This document shows positions 1 through 10,380 of a stretch of DNA of 64,000 bases, in pieces. The DNA is from Tetrapyrgos nigripes (lineage: Eukaryota; Basidiomycota; Agaricomycetes; Agaricales; Campanellaceae), in contig JAACJM010000038.1 in NCBI GenBank assembly GCA_013368315.1, positions 372,001 through 436,000 on the forward strand, in the 5' to 3' direction. The notes beneath the pieces are model-generated. The model saw only the letters and a list, made by a program, of their open reading frames with translations. It searched no databases and was not told the origin of the DNA. How positions within the stretch are numbered: the first letter of the stretch is position 1; the number at the start of each line of letters is the position of its first letter. Both the position numbers and the translations under genes were made by a program.

Positions 1-818
1 CTGGGTGTAGAGTGAGAAAGACGAGGCAACTCGAAGCGAGAAAGGTGAGGTAGATAGACGAGACATTCATCTGGCACTTTAGGAGAATCAGAGTCTCCGA
101 AGGTAATTCTCTGGATGTGGGCGTGGGCTTCGGGAGTGGTTTTTGAAGAAGGAAGGGTGACGTTTAGGTCTAGGTCGAGGTTTGGAGACGAAAAGTACAC
201 GACCTGAGAATGCGAATGCGAACCAGGACCAGGACCAGCGTCAACACCTCGAGCCTTAACCGGCATCTGTGCCTGCATCACGGACTCGGAACTGGTCTTA
301 GCTTTGGGTGTAGGTTTGGGTTGCTGAGTCTCTGCGAAACGCGCTCGTTTGGGTGAAGGCTGGGCATGAGCGATGTCGACATGTTGAGCATGAGCATGGA
401 CGCCGACACCGACGGATCCGTTGGACCCATGCCCATGACCATGAGAAGACGCGCTGCCTGCGTGATAAGTCTGGGATTGGGAGCGAGAAGACGCGGTCAT
501 TTGGGAGTGGGATTGAATCTGGTAGGAAGAGCGTTTATGGTCATGATGTTGATGATGGGAAAGATGAGATTGAGATTGAGATTGGGGATGAGGAGGACTA
601 GGACTGGTGGCACGGGGCTGTGGTTTGAGATTGCCAACTTGCTCGTAGGAGCAAACGACAGCGACACCGGTGCGAGTGCCACTGTTCATATCTCTGCCCA
701 GCAGAGGTTGAGCGACGCGTCTATTTTGAGTTTGAGAGGGCATTGACGCGTTAGGGTACTGAGAGGGTTGGGAGAATCGGGGAGGAGAGCCCGATGCGCG
801 TTTCGATGGGACAGACAT
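1..818 (-). CDS. N-terminal part of an unidentified Ser/Gln/His-rich protein, cut by the window edge
   Basis: An open frame runs without a stop from an ATG at 818 (minus strand) to the first base of the window, giving 272 visible codons; the C-terminus lies outside. The protein is low-complexity. It has SQSQS-type stretches and His-rich runs around residues 75-130, a short basic PSPKRARF segment near residue 155 that could be a nuclear localisation signal, and a more ordered stretch after about residue 215 (ITFGDSDSPK). I do not recognise the family. Composition suggests a nuclear regulatory protein, but that is inference. No splice sites are needed within the visible part. A possible TATA-like sequence lies on the minus strand near 945-955, about 130 bases upstream of the ATG. 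Confidence 0.6.
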   Translation of the reverse strand, partial: MSVPSKRASGSPPRFSQPSQYPNASMPSQTQNRRVAQPLLGRDMNSGTRTGVAVVCSYEQVGNLKPQPRATSPSPPHPQSQSQSHLSHHQHHDHKRSSYQIQSHSQMTASSRSQSQTYHAGSASSHGHGHGSNGSVGVGVHAHAQHVDIAHAQPSPKRARFAETQQPKPTPKAKTSSESVMQAQMPVKARGVDAGPGPGSHSHSQVVYFSSPNLDLDLNVTLPSSKTTPEAHAHIQRITFGDSDSPKVPDECLVYLPHLSRFELPRLSHSTP

Positions 819-1990
819 AATAAGATTAAGCGTAGGCGCAGTCTTAGGATTTGTAGAAAGAGTCGAGTAGGATAATGAATATGAGAGTCGTTCTAGAAAA
901 CAAAACCAAAAGCAGAGGGGCAGAGTCAGTGTCAACGGGTTACACGTTATATAAAGGAGTGGAGACGCACAATGAACACCTAGGAATGGCAATGGTCATA
1001 GTCAAAGTGTCGGTCGGTCGTGTGGTGTGGTTGGTCGTCGTGGAAATGAGTCAAAGCGTATGTCCAAATTTGGAAGGGAGGACACGAAAAGAAAAGAACA
1101 ATGCGAATAATATGTCTAAGGTCCCAAGACAACGCGAACGCGTGGTTTTCCAGGTTTGGAGATCAATAGCGAGTGGAATACGGATATATAGGGAAAGATG
1201 CTTGTTTGGTGACGGGTCCATCACAAAGGGAGGGAGTCTGAGTTGGAAGCGAAGCTGGTGTCAAGTTGAGCGTTAGCACATAGTGTGAATACGATAACGA
1301 CAACGAGGTGGAGAGGTAGAAGGTGAAAGGCTTAGTAGGTAGAAGCGACGTGTTTAATATCTGAGGGGCATTGGGAGACAAAAAAGATAGATAGTAAAGA
1401 TGAAGAACAAGATAATCACCTTTTTAAAAGAGATACGCCATGTTATTGTCATAGCCTTTCCTCAGATGCGGGTGATGCACGAGGAGAAAACATGGATACC
1501 ACAACAATAATTTGGAGTGGACCACAGCAATCCAGCGATAATCAGACATTATCTATGTTCCGATATCGACGTATACACGAGGCATGGTTAGAATTTATCC
1601 TTTTCAGGATCCGAGTCTATAGAGGTCTATAGTTGGGATTAACGTTCATGAAGGACGACTTCGGAGTGGAAAACAAAAAAGGTAAGGCTGTGCCTCGCGT
1701 TTAAACCCCGTGTTCTGGGCACGTGTATATGACGCGTCCATTTTTTGTCTCGAACTAAGAGTCTTTACTTATGATTACTAAGAGTCGCACCCCAATCTTG
1801 CCCGTACGAGGGCGTGTACAAGAAGAGACAAAGGTACTGCCGAAATTCAGGCGGTTCATGTCGACGGTCGGGTAGGACTATATATTGAAAACTCATATCT
1901 TCCTTCATCCCAAAACCGCTTCGTTTCATCTTACCGTAGTCAACGCCTCCAGACTAAGAACGCAAGCAACCCTCCTCAGACCTACCTCAG
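819..1990. other. Intergenic region
   Basis: This is the shared upstream region of the truncated gene on the left and the orphan exon on the right. The first 500 bases are purine-rich on the plus strand. I see no supported gene, RNA or element here. A TATATATT stretch occurs near 1879, just before the orphan exon. Confidence 0.5.
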
Positions 1991-2279
1991 ATGGGGTGAC
2001 CTTTCCTCTTACTGGTTGTAAAGGGCCTGCCGAATCCTCGCCGTATTCCTCGCCTTCGTCTGGATTAGTTGGATTCTTGCAACTATCCTCGAGAGCCTGT
2101 TGGTGTCTCAGAACAAGGGAGCGTTGAGAGGACCATACCATGACAGGTGGGATCCTAGGAGGAGTATGGAACGACTGGTACGAATATGTCGCAGTCAAGG
2201 AATATTTATGGTCTCATATGGGATTTGGGTGGGAAATGGGAAATGGGAAACGGCGGTAGACTCGGAATTTGAGTTGTGA
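1991..2279 (+). pseudogene. Orphan last exon of a four-TM membrane protein gene
   Basis: Starting after an AG acceptor at 1989-1990, the frame from TGG at 1992 reads like the last exon of the intact gene at 3207-4095. It shares a WGDLSS start, CRIL, the FVWISW transmembrane segment and a YHDRWDPR tail. An in-frame TAA at 2019-2021 interrupts it early, and none of the four upstream exons of the family can be found before it. It therefore looks like a fragment left by a partial duplication about 1.8 kb from its intact relative. It could instead be the 3' end of a badly decayed full copy. Confidence 0.6.
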
Positions 2280-3100
2280 TGAACATTCTGATACTAACGG
2301 CTCATATAATACGGATGTTCTGCTAGTAGCTTGTAAGTAGTGGAATAAGCTATGTCCCTCAGCTTCTGGTATAGCTACGCTGCTAGAATGTCCTTACGCC
2401 TGAGTGACCAGCTTTACTCCTACTCGCGCAAGCCGTGACTCTGCGCCGAGGATGAAAATATTTCTCTCCACTGCCCACCAACCATGTTCTTCCGAACCTT
2501 CTTAAAGTTGTAAGGGTCTGTTCGGCAGCGCTAGGACACACGCTAGGACGTCCTGAGCGTCCGGATGGATTTTGTCGTAGCCATTAATGTAGCCTTACTT
2601 TACGCGCGAGTGCACTGCCACTTCCTCAAGGTTTCCTCCGTGACCACAATCCACTGATCTAGTAGTAGAGCTGATCATAATGCACAGGTGAGCCCGACTG
2701 CGCTCTCCTCCGAAGCCCCGTACAATATTCACCGCGGGACCGAACAAAGCATGTCTAAATCTCGGGTTTGTTCAACGATTTTGGTAAATTTGGACCTCGT
2801 ATGCTCAACAGTAAGCGTCATGAACGAAAACATGATACGTAGAGCGTTGGAGTATTAGAGTTTGTGCAAAGCCACGGGCGTGGCTTTTCAATTGAGTCAT
2901 CAATTCAATTGTCACATGAACATTACGGTATTCAATTCAGTAAAGCCTAAGCTGTGGCTTTTGCACAAACTCTCTATTGTATCGTAATGCAAATCCTGCT
3001 ATTCTCGACGACGCGAGTCAGCGTCGTCAAGACCCTCGTCAGTATTGCATGTATGATCGCATCGTGACGACACCGCTGGATCTGGAACACTAGCTTTACC
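2280..3100. other. Intergenic region with a terminal-inverted-repeat element
   Basis: No coding signal was seen. The only structured feature is the inverted repeat at 2857-2973, listed separately. Confidence 0.5.
2857..2973. mobile_element. Short TIR element, MITE-like (about 117 bp)
   Basis: The left arm at 2857-2875 (AGAGTTTGTGCAAAGCCAC) and the right arm at 2954-2973 are inverted copies differing by one extra A. The interior is AT-rich and non-coding. A TA dinucleotide lies just outside each arm, which would fit a Tc1/mariner-type non-autonomous element, but the exact ends are uncertain. A stable hairpin without mobility is the alternative. Confidence 0.4.
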
Positions 3101-3108
3101 TATATAAA
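3101..3108 (+). promoter_or_regulatory. TATA box of the four-TM gene
   Basis: TATATAAA lies 99 bases before the chosen ATG at 3207. An upstream in-frame-looking ATG at 3117 is only 9 bases after this box, so transcription would be expected to start beyond it. This favours 3207. Confidence 0.55.
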
Positions 3109-3206
3109 GACGAAGGATGACCCTCGACAATGTCCTCACTTCGAATCCACCCACTCTCTCTCGACTCACTACTCAAGTTAACTTCAAACATCAACCTTCT
3201 GCAATT

Positions 3207-4095
3207 ATGAATTTGACACCTTTGCGTATTGCTCTATACTTTGCTCTGGTGGGCTCACTCGCTACTCTACCTTTGGCCTTCGATTCACCCTTCGCCCTGT
3301 CCTAACAGTCCCTCTTTTCCATCGTCGTTCTTGGCTTAGCCGCGGCCAGGCTGAAATACACACTGAATCTACCTCGAGGGGATCCTTTGAACTTTGGGAA
3401 CAACTTTCACGGTGAGTACATTCCCCGAATAAATGCACAGAGGGACTTAAACCTGATAATCTACTATTCTGATAATAGAGTCAATCGTCGCTGAACTTCT
3501 TGCTACCTCAATCCTTACGATGTTGTGGTCGTGGTATATGTGAGTAGTGTGTCTCTTCGCTGAGTGTTAGAAAGCGATTCTAATTGATCCTGGCCACAGT
3601 ATCCATGTCATCCATAAACGCAGGGAACACGGCCTCGTCTCAAGCTTCCGTAGAGCATGGATCCCTCTGTTTATCCTTTGGGTGATGTGGCTCGTTGGAG
3701 CTGTTATAGCCACGGTACGTATCATCACGATCACTATTTGTTCGCGCTATTGGAGACTTATCTTCTTATTCCATATCAAGCGAAGAAGCAACGTTCCCTT
3801 CGGCCGCAGATGGGACAACCTCTCCTCTTGTCATACCATCCACTGCCGAATCCTCACCGCGTTACTTTCTTTCGCCTGGATTAGCTGGACAGTTCTGACG
3901 ATTATCTGGATCACTGAGATGCTGCACGCCCATCGGAACAAGTATAGGGGTTCAGGCCCATTCGGAGAGACGACCGCGGCTAACGGAGGAGTGAATAAGG
4001 GAGGGGTGGGAGTGGGCGCATCTAGAGCACCCTACCATGGCAGGTGGGATACTGATCATTATAGGACAAATACGGTGCCAGTTTCGCAGGCCTAG
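3207..4095 (+). CDS. Four-TM membrane protein (basidiomycete MARVEL-like family), 211 aa
   Basis: Five exons: 3207-3248, 3309-3411, 3479-3539, 3600-3714, 3781-4095; 636 nt in frame. Four hydrophobic segments are evident: RIALYFALSLFSIVVL with the AAARLKYTLNLP signature, ELLATSILTMLWSW, WIPLFILWVMWLVGAVIAT, and ILTALLSFAWISW, followed by a hydrophilic Gly-rich tail. I recognise the pattern as an uncharacterised agaricomycete four-TM family resembling MARVEL proteins; its role is not known. Exon lengths 2-4 (103, 61, 115) are identical to those of the paralog at 22535-23695, which supports both models. The last acceptor (AAG at 3780) is the least certain junction. A fragment of a third copy lies at 1991-2279. 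Confidence 0.8.
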
Positions 4096-5650
4096 GCTAG
4101 GAAATGGAATACGTATGCGCATATGTACGTATATGAGGGGATGGGGTGGGATTTACGTAGGTAATGAAGAGAGGCGGGACTGAGACGTACCTATACAATA
4201 CATGGACTGGTACAGCGCTCTTTGCCACTCTGACTTCGATATATAAACGATTTTAACGAACATTCTGAATCCTGATAGCTAACGAGTCGTCTCATACATG
4301 TAGCATCATATCATCTGTATCATACTTACCAAGTAATACAAGCAACTTTATGACGGATTGAATTCCCTTGCTTGCCAAGGGCTCTACCACCCCTTTATAA
4401 ATTCGACCAGCAGATTTTTTGCAAATAAAACCAAACTTCGGCATTCCTACACGTGCCGTATGATTACATCATCTTCACCAGCTCATCCTTCTCGTGACCT
4501 CACGGTCTTTTTCATTCGACTTTGGCTACATCTCTCGCTCCAGCACAGTGTGCGTTCGCGCCCTTTCTCCATATCTCTCTCACTCTTTCCGTGGAACCGA
4601 GGCTTTGCCTATCTATTCTACTTTGCCGCCATTCTGCACACTACTAGCCCTTTACATATCTGTGCTGTATTTTCCCTAGTTTTCGCTATTCAAGCGCCTG
4701 CCTTTTGGTGTTATCGTTATACATAATGCTGGTCTAGTCCGCACAACCGAGTTTTTGCCTATCGATTCTACTTCGCCGCCATTCTGGACACTATTAGCCC
4801 TTTACACATCTACGGTGTGTTTCAGTGCGTAGTTTTGGCCATTCAAGCGCCTGGCTTTTGGTGTTCTCGTGCTACATAATGATGGATCTCAGCCAATGTT
4901 GGTGTCATCTTTTGGTGGGTCTTTATGTCTTCCCTTTGTTTTGTTGTGGTAATAACCGTTGGCTTTTGCTCTAGCGATATCACTTCATTGCACTTGGTAT
5001 GTCTAACTTTTTTTATATACGCTTCCTCTGCCATTACACATGGTTGCCAAACTCTTCACAGAGTCAGAGGTCAATACTCTTGCACGTTTCAACTCCATCA
5101 TCTGAACGCTCACTATACTATCATCAGATGAACCTTTTGTTCATGCAGTGCACACAGGACAATGAAGCTCAGGCTGCTGCACATAGAACCTACATACTAT
5201 TTAAAGGTCCCATTTATTTGACGCGCTGAAATATTTCTGCTCTGAAGAATGATGTATACCTCCACTGGACGTTTAATTACTTTGCTTGTGCAGAGTCAAG
5301 TACAAATTGTAGTTTTAGCGTAAACTAATAACTGGTCTTTCCACGGGGTCACCAAAAAGCACGCAAGGGTTTGGCTGACGCAGTCGGCACTTCTCTAGTA
5401 ATTAATTCTTCGTTAAAGTGGGTAATTAGCCATCTAGGATCAGTCTTGTCTGAGGCTTTATGCTAACAATGTAATTCCACCTTTGGGTATCTAGCTATAC
5501 CCCTATTCGCGCTCTTAATTTTCTGATCACCATGACTAATCCTGAGCTTGTCTTCCCTTCCGTCTCATCATCCTTGCTGTTTGGTGCATGTCTTCCCTCG
5601 TCTTAAAACCGAGAGCTAATTTCTCTCCAAGCTCTGAGCTCTGAGCATAT
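4096..5650. other. Intergenic region with a tandem duplication
   Basis: AT-rich sequence without a convincing gene. A tandem duplication at 4594-4893 is listed separately. A 122-codon open frame at 4358-4726 overlaps it but has no family features and ends in low-complexity sequence. Confidence 0.45.
4594..4893 (+). repeat. Tandem duplication, period about 150 bp
   Basis: Unit 1 (from AACCGAG at about 4594) and unit 2 (from about 4744) share long matches: TTTGCCTATC(T/G)ATTCTAC at 4604 and 4754, GCCGCCATTCTG, TTCAAGCGCCTG, and ACATAATG at 4721 and 4874. The small spacing drift (150 versus 153) shows indels since duplication. Function unknown. Confidence 0.7.
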
Positions 5651-5652
5651 CC

Positions 5653-5676
5653 GGTATCGAGTGCTCACTCGATACC
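5653..5676. promoter_or_regulatory. Perfect 11-bp palindrome upstream of the OYE gene
   Basis: GGTATCGAGTG, two bases, then CACTCGATACC form a perfect inverted repeat 145 bases before the OYE start codon. The size and position fit a dimeric transcription-factor site; this is inference. Confidence 0.35.
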
Positions 5677-5820
5677 GATGACGAAAAATCGCGTCAAGTG
5701 ACGACTAACCGGTTAATCCCAAAACCGTGCCCCAATTATCCAGTCCCACGTATCGAGCTTCTCAACCTCTTCCACCGCCACCCCCGGCCCAATCCCCACC
5801 TTACTCATCATCCCTCATCC

Positions 5821-7210
5821 ATGCCATTGTCCACGTCCACCTCTGGCAACTCCAAATCTTCTCCATCAGCAACGTCAAGGCCAAGCCTCTTCACACCCAT
5901 CAAACTCGGCCCATACACCCTCCAACACCGCGTCGTCTTAGCTCCCCTTACCCGGTTACGATCGACTAGAGATACAAATGTACCTCAAAATCCCACAATG
6001 AAGGAGTACTACTCCCAGCGTGCAAGTGTGCCGGGGACGTTGTTGATAAGTGAAGCGACGTTCATCGCTGCAAAGGCTGGACTTTTTAGACATGCCCCGG
6101 GGATTTGGAGTAAGGAGCAGATTGCGGCTTGGAAAGAGGTGAGTCCAAAGTGGGCGCAGTTTCAACCCATGTGAATCTGAATCTGATTTGCTATCGGCTT
6201 CTCAGATAACCGACGCCGTCCATTCCAAAGGCTCCTACATCTTCCTCCAACTATGGGCTCTCGGGCGTGCTGCAGATCTCAGTGCACTCCAAGCCTCCAA
6301 CCCCTCCTTCGAACTCATCAGTTCCTCCGACATTCCCCTTTCCAAAAACCCATCACCCCGTCCTCGTCCTCTCACCACCCAAGAAATCGCCGAATACACA
6401 TCCCTCTACGCAACCGCTGCATCCAACGCCGTACATAAAGCGGGTTTTGATGGGGTAGAGATCCACGGAGCTAATGGGTATCTGATTGATCAGTTTTTGC
6501 AGGATGTGTGTAATAAGAGGACAGATGAGTATGGTGGGAGTGTGGAGAATAGGTGTAGATTTGCTTTGGAGGTTGTGCAGGCGGTGGTGGATAAGGTTGG
6601 GGAGGAGAGGACGGGGATAAGGATTGGGCCGTGGACTCCTTTTCAGGGTGAGTGACTCAGCAGGCTTTATGTATCGATATTTTTTCATGATCAACATGAA
6701 CAGAAATGGGCATGAAAAACCCCATCCCAACCTTCTCCTACTTCATCTCCCAACTCAATTCTCGCTTCCCTAACTTTGCCTTTATCGATGTCATCGAACC
6801 ACGCGTATTCGGTGGCAATTCCGAACCTGCGTCTCAGAATCTCGATACTGGGAATGATTTTATACGAGATATCTGGCTTCCTAGGCCCATGATAAGTGCT
6901 GGGAATTATATGCGTGAGACGGCGTTGATGCAGACTGATGAGTATGGCAATAAGAATGAGGATGCGAAGAAGGGACAGATGATTGCTTTTGGAAGGTATT
7001 TTATTTCGAATGTGAGTGTTACGAAGTACTAGTGTCAGGACGATGTGGATTGCTGACGATGTTTCTCTTGTGAACTAGCCCGATCTCCCTGAACGACTCG
7101 AGAAAGATATTCCTTTGACACCGTACAACAGATCTACGTTCTATCTTTTGGGTGATACAACCGGGAAGGGATACACGGACTATCCGTTTGCTGATGAAGC
7201 GCGGCTCTGA
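5821..7210 (+). CDS. Old Yellow Enzyme family NAD(P)H:flavin oxidoreductase, 399 aa
   Basis: Four exons: 5821-6138, 6206-6647, 6704-7011, 7079-7210; 1,200 nt. This is an FMN-dependent ene-reductase (TIM barrel) that reduces activated C=C bonds of enals, enones and similar compounds; the physiological substrate is unknown. It has the N-terminal FTPIKLGPYTLQHRVVLAPLTR block, the substrate-binding H193-x-x-N196-x-Y198 in EIHGANGYLIDQF (positions close to H191/N194/Y196 of yeast OYE1), NKRTDEYGGSVENR, and the C-terminal FGRYFISNPDLP FMN-phosphate region. Length is normal for the family. ATG 5821 is chosen because the upstream extension lacks an ATG. All introns have GTGAGT donors. It is complete and probably functional. 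It stands alone, with no neighbouring pathway genes. Confidence 0.92.
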
Positions 7211-7539
7211 GGAAACTTTACATTAGGGCTAGGGAGGAGGATAGGGAAATACATACTAAACCTTCTAAATGTATGCGATATCTTAGCTGGACATGTCTGA
7301 TACATCTCGTAGATAAGATATGTACGTACATGGCACTCATTCCAGCTAATTTCTCTTCTTCAAGTAGCTTGCTCACTTGTGCTACAACTATGCTATGTGT
7401 GTAGGTGTACAATACATCTACAGCAACTTAAATGCAGATCTGGAGACTATAGCAAGTGCATAACTGCTCTAGTAGGTTCAACTCAGTCAATGTAGTGTAC
7501 GTGCAACGTACTTACTTACGGTTAGCCTGCTGCGGTAGG

Positions 7540-7566
7540 ATAGATAGATAGATAGATAGATAGATT
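7540..7566. repeat. Tetranucleotide microsatellite (TAGA)n
   Basis: Six to seven uninterrupted TAGA units; ordinary slippage repeat. Confidence 0.85.
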
Positions 7567-7771
7567 ACACCGGGACCGGACTACAACTGACTAGAATGAA
7601 GCTGTTCTACATTGGTGTAAGATAGGGGCCGCGATCGACTCGGCACGACAGCTTTCTTGTCCATATTTTTTCAACTCGATCGATCATGATGGTAAACCCC
7701 CGATCACCAAGAGGAAAGTATAGGAAGTCTTGGGAGGATGGCCAAGATGAAGACGGTGTAAGAGAAAGAAG

Positions 7772-7778
7772 AAAAAAA
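7772..7778 (-). terminator. Pol III terminator of tRNA-Arg
   Basis: A run of seven T on the minus strand about 20 bases after the tRNA 3' end, the usual RNA polymerase III stop. Confidence 0.6.
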
Positions 7779-7796
7779 CAGATGCTGTATCTTTCA

Positions 7797-7890
7797 AACC
7801 CCCAGCGGGACTCGAACCCGCAACCTCCAGATATCTCTAGAAATTTCTAGAAATAGAAGTCTGACGTCATAACCATTAGACAATGGGGGC
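7797..7890 (-). tRNA. tRNA-Arg (anticodon TCT) with a 21-nt intron
   Basis: A full cloverleaf folds on the minus strand. The acceptor pairs GCCCCCA with TGGGGGT. The anticodon stem pairs TCAGA with TCTGG, with loop C-T-TCT-A and anticodon at 7857-7855. The T arm is GCGGG-TTCGAGT-CCCGC. A 21-nt intron (7853-7833) sits at the canonical site one base 3' of the anticodon and contains a repeated TTTCTAGA motif. The first acceptor pair is a G-T wobble. It should be functional and decode AGA. Confidence 0.9.
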
Positions 7891-8822
7891 GACACTGGTA
7901 CAAGAATTGAGGAATCATGTCTAATATACGGTTTGATTCGAATTGCGTTCTACAAGACCGCTAAACGCGTGGAGTAAGGTATGTACCCTACTATCCACTT
8001 CGCTTCAGTATACATCAGAGTACTTTACTTACCTAGTGGATCTGATCAGGAGGAAGCGCCAACATCCATTGGATAGGCAGTTCTACTAGATCACTGTCAC
8101 TGTACTGTCAGCGTCCAGTCTCGCCGAGTATATCACCGAGGGTCCTGATGGCGTCCAAGGACCATGGACATTGCAGCTAACTGTCGTTTCAGGGCGACTC
8201 ACACAGATGTATTGATGGTGGATGGTGTGGGATAGACCCTGGATTTTGACGCGGGTACGGTTGGAAATGATGTTTGGCCGTGGTCTGTCGAACGTCCAGG
8301 ATGAATGCAAGATGGCCGTGCTTAAGACACTGCAACGATACCAGTCCTGCTCGTAACGAGAGCTCCAAATGAGCTCGAAGCTTGCCTGAGGATATAGCCA
8401 ATTGAAGGGACATCACCGCACCATATATAATGGAGCATCATGGAGCCCTGAATGATACAATCGGTAAATTTTGACAACGAGGGTGGTTTTGGAACGGTGT
8501 CTGCTGGCAGTTTGAGGACAATTATAGGCACAAGTAGAGGTATGCCGTAGTAGTAGTAATTGGATCTCGCAAGGAATACTAGGGAAAGAGACAAGAAAAC
8601 CTTGGCAAAGGCGTCGCAGAGGCCTGAGAGAAAGAGAGGGAAAGGCTTTCGAAATGACGTCAACGGGATCTGCAAATTTTTGTCCCCCAATTTGCAATTG
8701 CAACTGCAAATTTAGTCAGCGCCACTACAAAAATAGCAACCCCACATCCTTTTCTCTTCCACCTCCATTCAACAGGAGACATTTTCCCTTTCTTCTCCAC
8801 CTCCACCTCGCTTTGCTTCAAC
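7891..8822. other. Intergenic region upstream of the methyltransferase-like gene
   Basis: Only unconvincing overlapping frames are present. A TATATAATG stretch at about 8423 is too far upstream to assign. No RNA or element seen. Confidence 0.45.
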
Positions 8823-10380
8823 ATGCCAAACGTCTGGGGACGCCACCCAAAATATGCTCTCTTCGTCTTTGTCGTCCTTGCTACGACTTTCTATCTTTTA
8901 GATCCCTTTTATATGCCTCCACCACCGGGGTCTTTACCGCCCCTGGAGCTGCACATGGCAGAAGGAGAGCTCGCTCGACGACTAGTACGGGCGGACGTCA
9001 TTTACGACAAAATGTTAGCGGATAGGAAGGACATGATCAAAAAGTTTGGCCCGGAGCCAGAAGACGTCATGATGTATGTGCCTTCAAGTCGTTTTCTGTC
9101 TCACCGACTGACACGTCGTCTACTCAGGTTCCCTCCCGACAAAGACCCATGGCCAGCATATACCGTTTGTAAGTCTTCCAGCCTATCGTCATCAGCTGTT
9201 ACTCAACTTGCGCGTGATACCTAGGGGACTTCTTCCCTGCCACGTACAACTGCCCACACGAGCTCCGACGAGTCGGTGCCCTTGGTGACGGCGGTAAATG
9301 GGTCTGCGGTCTCTCTCGTGTAGAAGATAAACCCGACTGTGTTGTCTACTCCGTCGGTATGTCCAATGTTTCATGTCGCCGACGGTCTTGTGATAACTCC
9401 GTGTACCTATCCAGGTATCAACCACGAATCCTCTTTCGAAGCCGAACTCCTCTCTTCCACCTCCAACTGCGAAGTATGGGGCTACGACTTCTCCGTCTCC
9501 TCATTCGGTCCTCAAATCCCTTCTTCGCTTGCTCATCGCGCTCATTTCTTCCCCTACGGTCTCGCCGGTAGCGATTCCATCCCTTCCGCTGGTGACACTG
9601 ATGGTCACCCCATGTATACCCTCCAATCCCTCATGCGCATGAACAGTCACTCCCACATTGATATCCTCAAAGTCGATATAGAGTCTTGGGAATTTGAAAC
9701 TCTTACTACACTACTGAAGAGTTATTTGGATGCAGGAAAACCATTGCCGTTCGGGCAGTTACAGTTGGAGATCCATCTTTGGGATAAGACGTTTGAACAG
9801 TTTTTGGGGTGGTGGGAGATGTTAGAGGAGGCCGGACTGAGGCCGTTTATGACAGAACCGAACTTGGTGTATGCGAATTATAATAGGGAGAGTAGTGCAC
9901 AGTTAGCGGAGGTGGGTGTCTGGCTCTTTGTTTTCTTTCCTCTTCTTCTCTTTGTCTTTCCCTCCTTGTCTTTCCTTTCTCCAACCCCCTGGCTACTAGC
10001 TAAATCGTCTTGGCGCCGTTCCTGGATCTCCTACGGATGGTCCCGTGGATCTGCCTCTCCTCTCCTCTCCGCTGTCTCCTTGTCTTGTCTTGTCTTTCGG
10101 CTTCTGTCTCACTCATGTTTCCCTTGGCCTGTGCGCCGAGGCTGAACCTGTGTTCGGTGTTTGGTTTGCGGTGTTTGTTATTTGGCATATGTGCTTTGGC
10201 CTCGACGCCGAGCTTGAGTCTTTTTCATTTTTCTCCCGTTCGAATTTACGTCTTTCTTTTTTCTTTCTGTATTGTAAATCGAGCTGACATGTCCTTCGTT
10301 TTTAGTACTCCTTCCTTAACATCAAAGGAAACAACGTTTTCATTAGGGATCACCCACACAAGGCAAGGCCTCAACACTAA
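8823..10380 (+). CDS. Membrane-anchored methyltransferase-like protein (Methyltransf_22/METTL24 type), 331 aa
   Basis: Five exons: 8823-9073, 9128-9168, 9225-9356, 9415-9911, 10306-10380; 996 nt. A hydrophobic segment at about residues 11-31 (ALFVFVVLATTFYLLD) after a short basic N-terminus suggests a type II signal anchor. The lumenal part has GDGGKWVCGLSRV, YSVGINHESSFEAELL, WGYDFSVSSFGPQI, HIDILKVDIESWEF and a final SFLNIKGNNVFI strand, the pattern of DUF methyltransferase-22 proteins. Substrate unknown. The last intron is 394 bp, far longer than the other three (54-58 bp), and pyrimidine-rich. The final exon is supported by frame and by its completion of the family's closing beta strand. 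Confidence 0.8.

Larger units (their letters stand above)
7211..7796. other. Intergenic region between the OYE gene and tRNA-Arg
   Basis: Contains the OYE 3' flank, a (TAGA)n microsatellite at about 7540-7566 and the tRNA terminator. No further gene seen. Confidence 0.5.

Noticed and set aside
3117..3305. Upstream ATG for the four-TM gene
   Set aside because: It is nine bases after the TATA box and runs through an intron to a stop. The start at 3207 gives the family N-terminus.
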